Assembly (NCBI GenBank): GCA_025716855.1
Contig: JAIXMQ010000013.1
Location: forward strand, 372,001 to 436,000
Length of the DNA: 64,000 bases
Reading direction: 5' to 3'
Source: Pilaira anomala
Taxonomy: Eukaryota; Mucoromycota; Mucoromycetes; Mucorales; Mucoraceae
In this document: positions 63,701-64,000 of the stretch, in pieces
How positions within the stretch are numbered: the stretch's first letter is position 1
How the letters are laid out: each line of letters starts with the position of its first letter
Notes under the pieces: model-generated
The model's input: only the letters and a program-made list of their open reading frames with translations
The model's database searches: none
Told to the model about the DNA's origin: nothing
Program-made: the position numbers and the translations under genes

Positions 63701-64000
63701 ATGAATAGGTTCGCCCACCCTCGATTCCTTCAGAGGGCAAATTATACAACAAAGTCTTTATTACCAAACAAAACCATAAAGACCTTATTAAAAGAAGAAA
63801 CCAAAGATGTTTCTGTAAGAGGTTGGGTACGTTCGGTTCGTAAACAAAAGCAAGTGAGCTTCGCAACTGTCAACGACGGTTCCAACTTGAAAGGCATTCA
63901 AGCCATTTTAAACGAACAAGATGCACAATTGTAAGACTTTTGTATATAAATACACTTTTTTTGCTATATATATATATATATAAATTAAAATCTATCCAAT
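63701..64000 (+). CDS. SLM5: Probable mitochondrial asparaginyl-tRNA synthetase, 5' part
   Basis: Only exon 1 (63701-63930) is inside the window; it ends at a GTAAGA donor and the rest runs off the edge. The N-terminus MNRFAHPRFLQRANYTTKSL is basic and hydroxylated, typical of a mitochondrial presequence. It is followed by the start of a class IIb anticodon-binding OB fold (SVRGWVRSVRKQKQVSFATV, then NDGSNLKGIQAIL). That OB-fold signature is characteristic of AsnRS rather than AspRS or LysRS. The catalytic domain is not visible, so identity rests on the OB fold alone. Confidence 0.7.

Overview
The window reads as nuclear DNA of an early-diverging filamentous fungus, most likely Mucoromycota (Mucorales-like). 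The genes are intron-rich, with short GT-AG introns of about 50-120 nt. Non-coding DNA is very A/T-rich, with many homopolymer runs of 10-30 bases. The proteins are fungal or mitochondrial housekeeping types, and the transposon relics also fit Mucorales. I assigned the lineage from protein resemblance and general features only; no marker locus is present.

Layout. 0.15-11.4 kb: six genes on the minus strand or its flanks (Msn2/4-like zinc-finger factor, LMBD1-type lysosomal membrane protein, mitoribosomal Mrp51, a beta-trefoil plus CipC-like protein, acyl-CoA oxidase). 12.6-13.5 kb: a decayed coding region. 13.8-17.3 kb: TMEM14 family protein, AIM24 and DCN1, the last two divergent. 17.3-20.1 kb: gene-poor DNA with palindromes and a broken gene. 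20.1-22.3 kb: a tight block of dephospho-CoA kinase, dihydrofolate reductase and mitoribosomal uL14m. 22.8-25.5 kb: a tandem array of a ~239-bp unit, the most unusual object in the window. 25.7-38.2 kb: Mediator subunit 13, an unassigned multi-pass membrane protein, the exon-junction protein RBM8A/Y14 and the TREX/THO subunit THOC7. 40.1-44.8 kb: a secreted protein of unknown function, an unknown protein and a tail-anchored heme oxygenase. 45.6-48.7 kb: a transposon graveyard (Tc1/mariner, LINE and CACTA-like fragments) abutting a truncated zinc-finger gene. 49.0-54.1 kb: two related nine-finger C2H2 proteins. 54.3-64.0 kb: splicing helicase PRP16, ubiquitin ligase RSP5, import pore TOM40 and the first exon of a probable mitochondrial asparaginyl-tRNA synthetase.

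The genes do not form a pathway cluster. Mitochondrial functions recur (Mrp51, uL14m, AIM24, TOM40, AsnRS), as do mRNA synthesis and processing functions (MED13, RBM8A, THOC7, PRP16), but spacing and orientation suggest independent genes. Several pairs share divergent promoters (AIM24/DCN1, DFR1/uL14m, PRP16/RSP5, TOM40/AsnRS). CAB5 and DFR1 converge with only 10 bp between stop codons. Exon boundaries were derived by hand from reading frame, GT-AG signals and family alignment from memory. They give uninterrupted proteins of family-typical length, but they are not transcript-confirmed.
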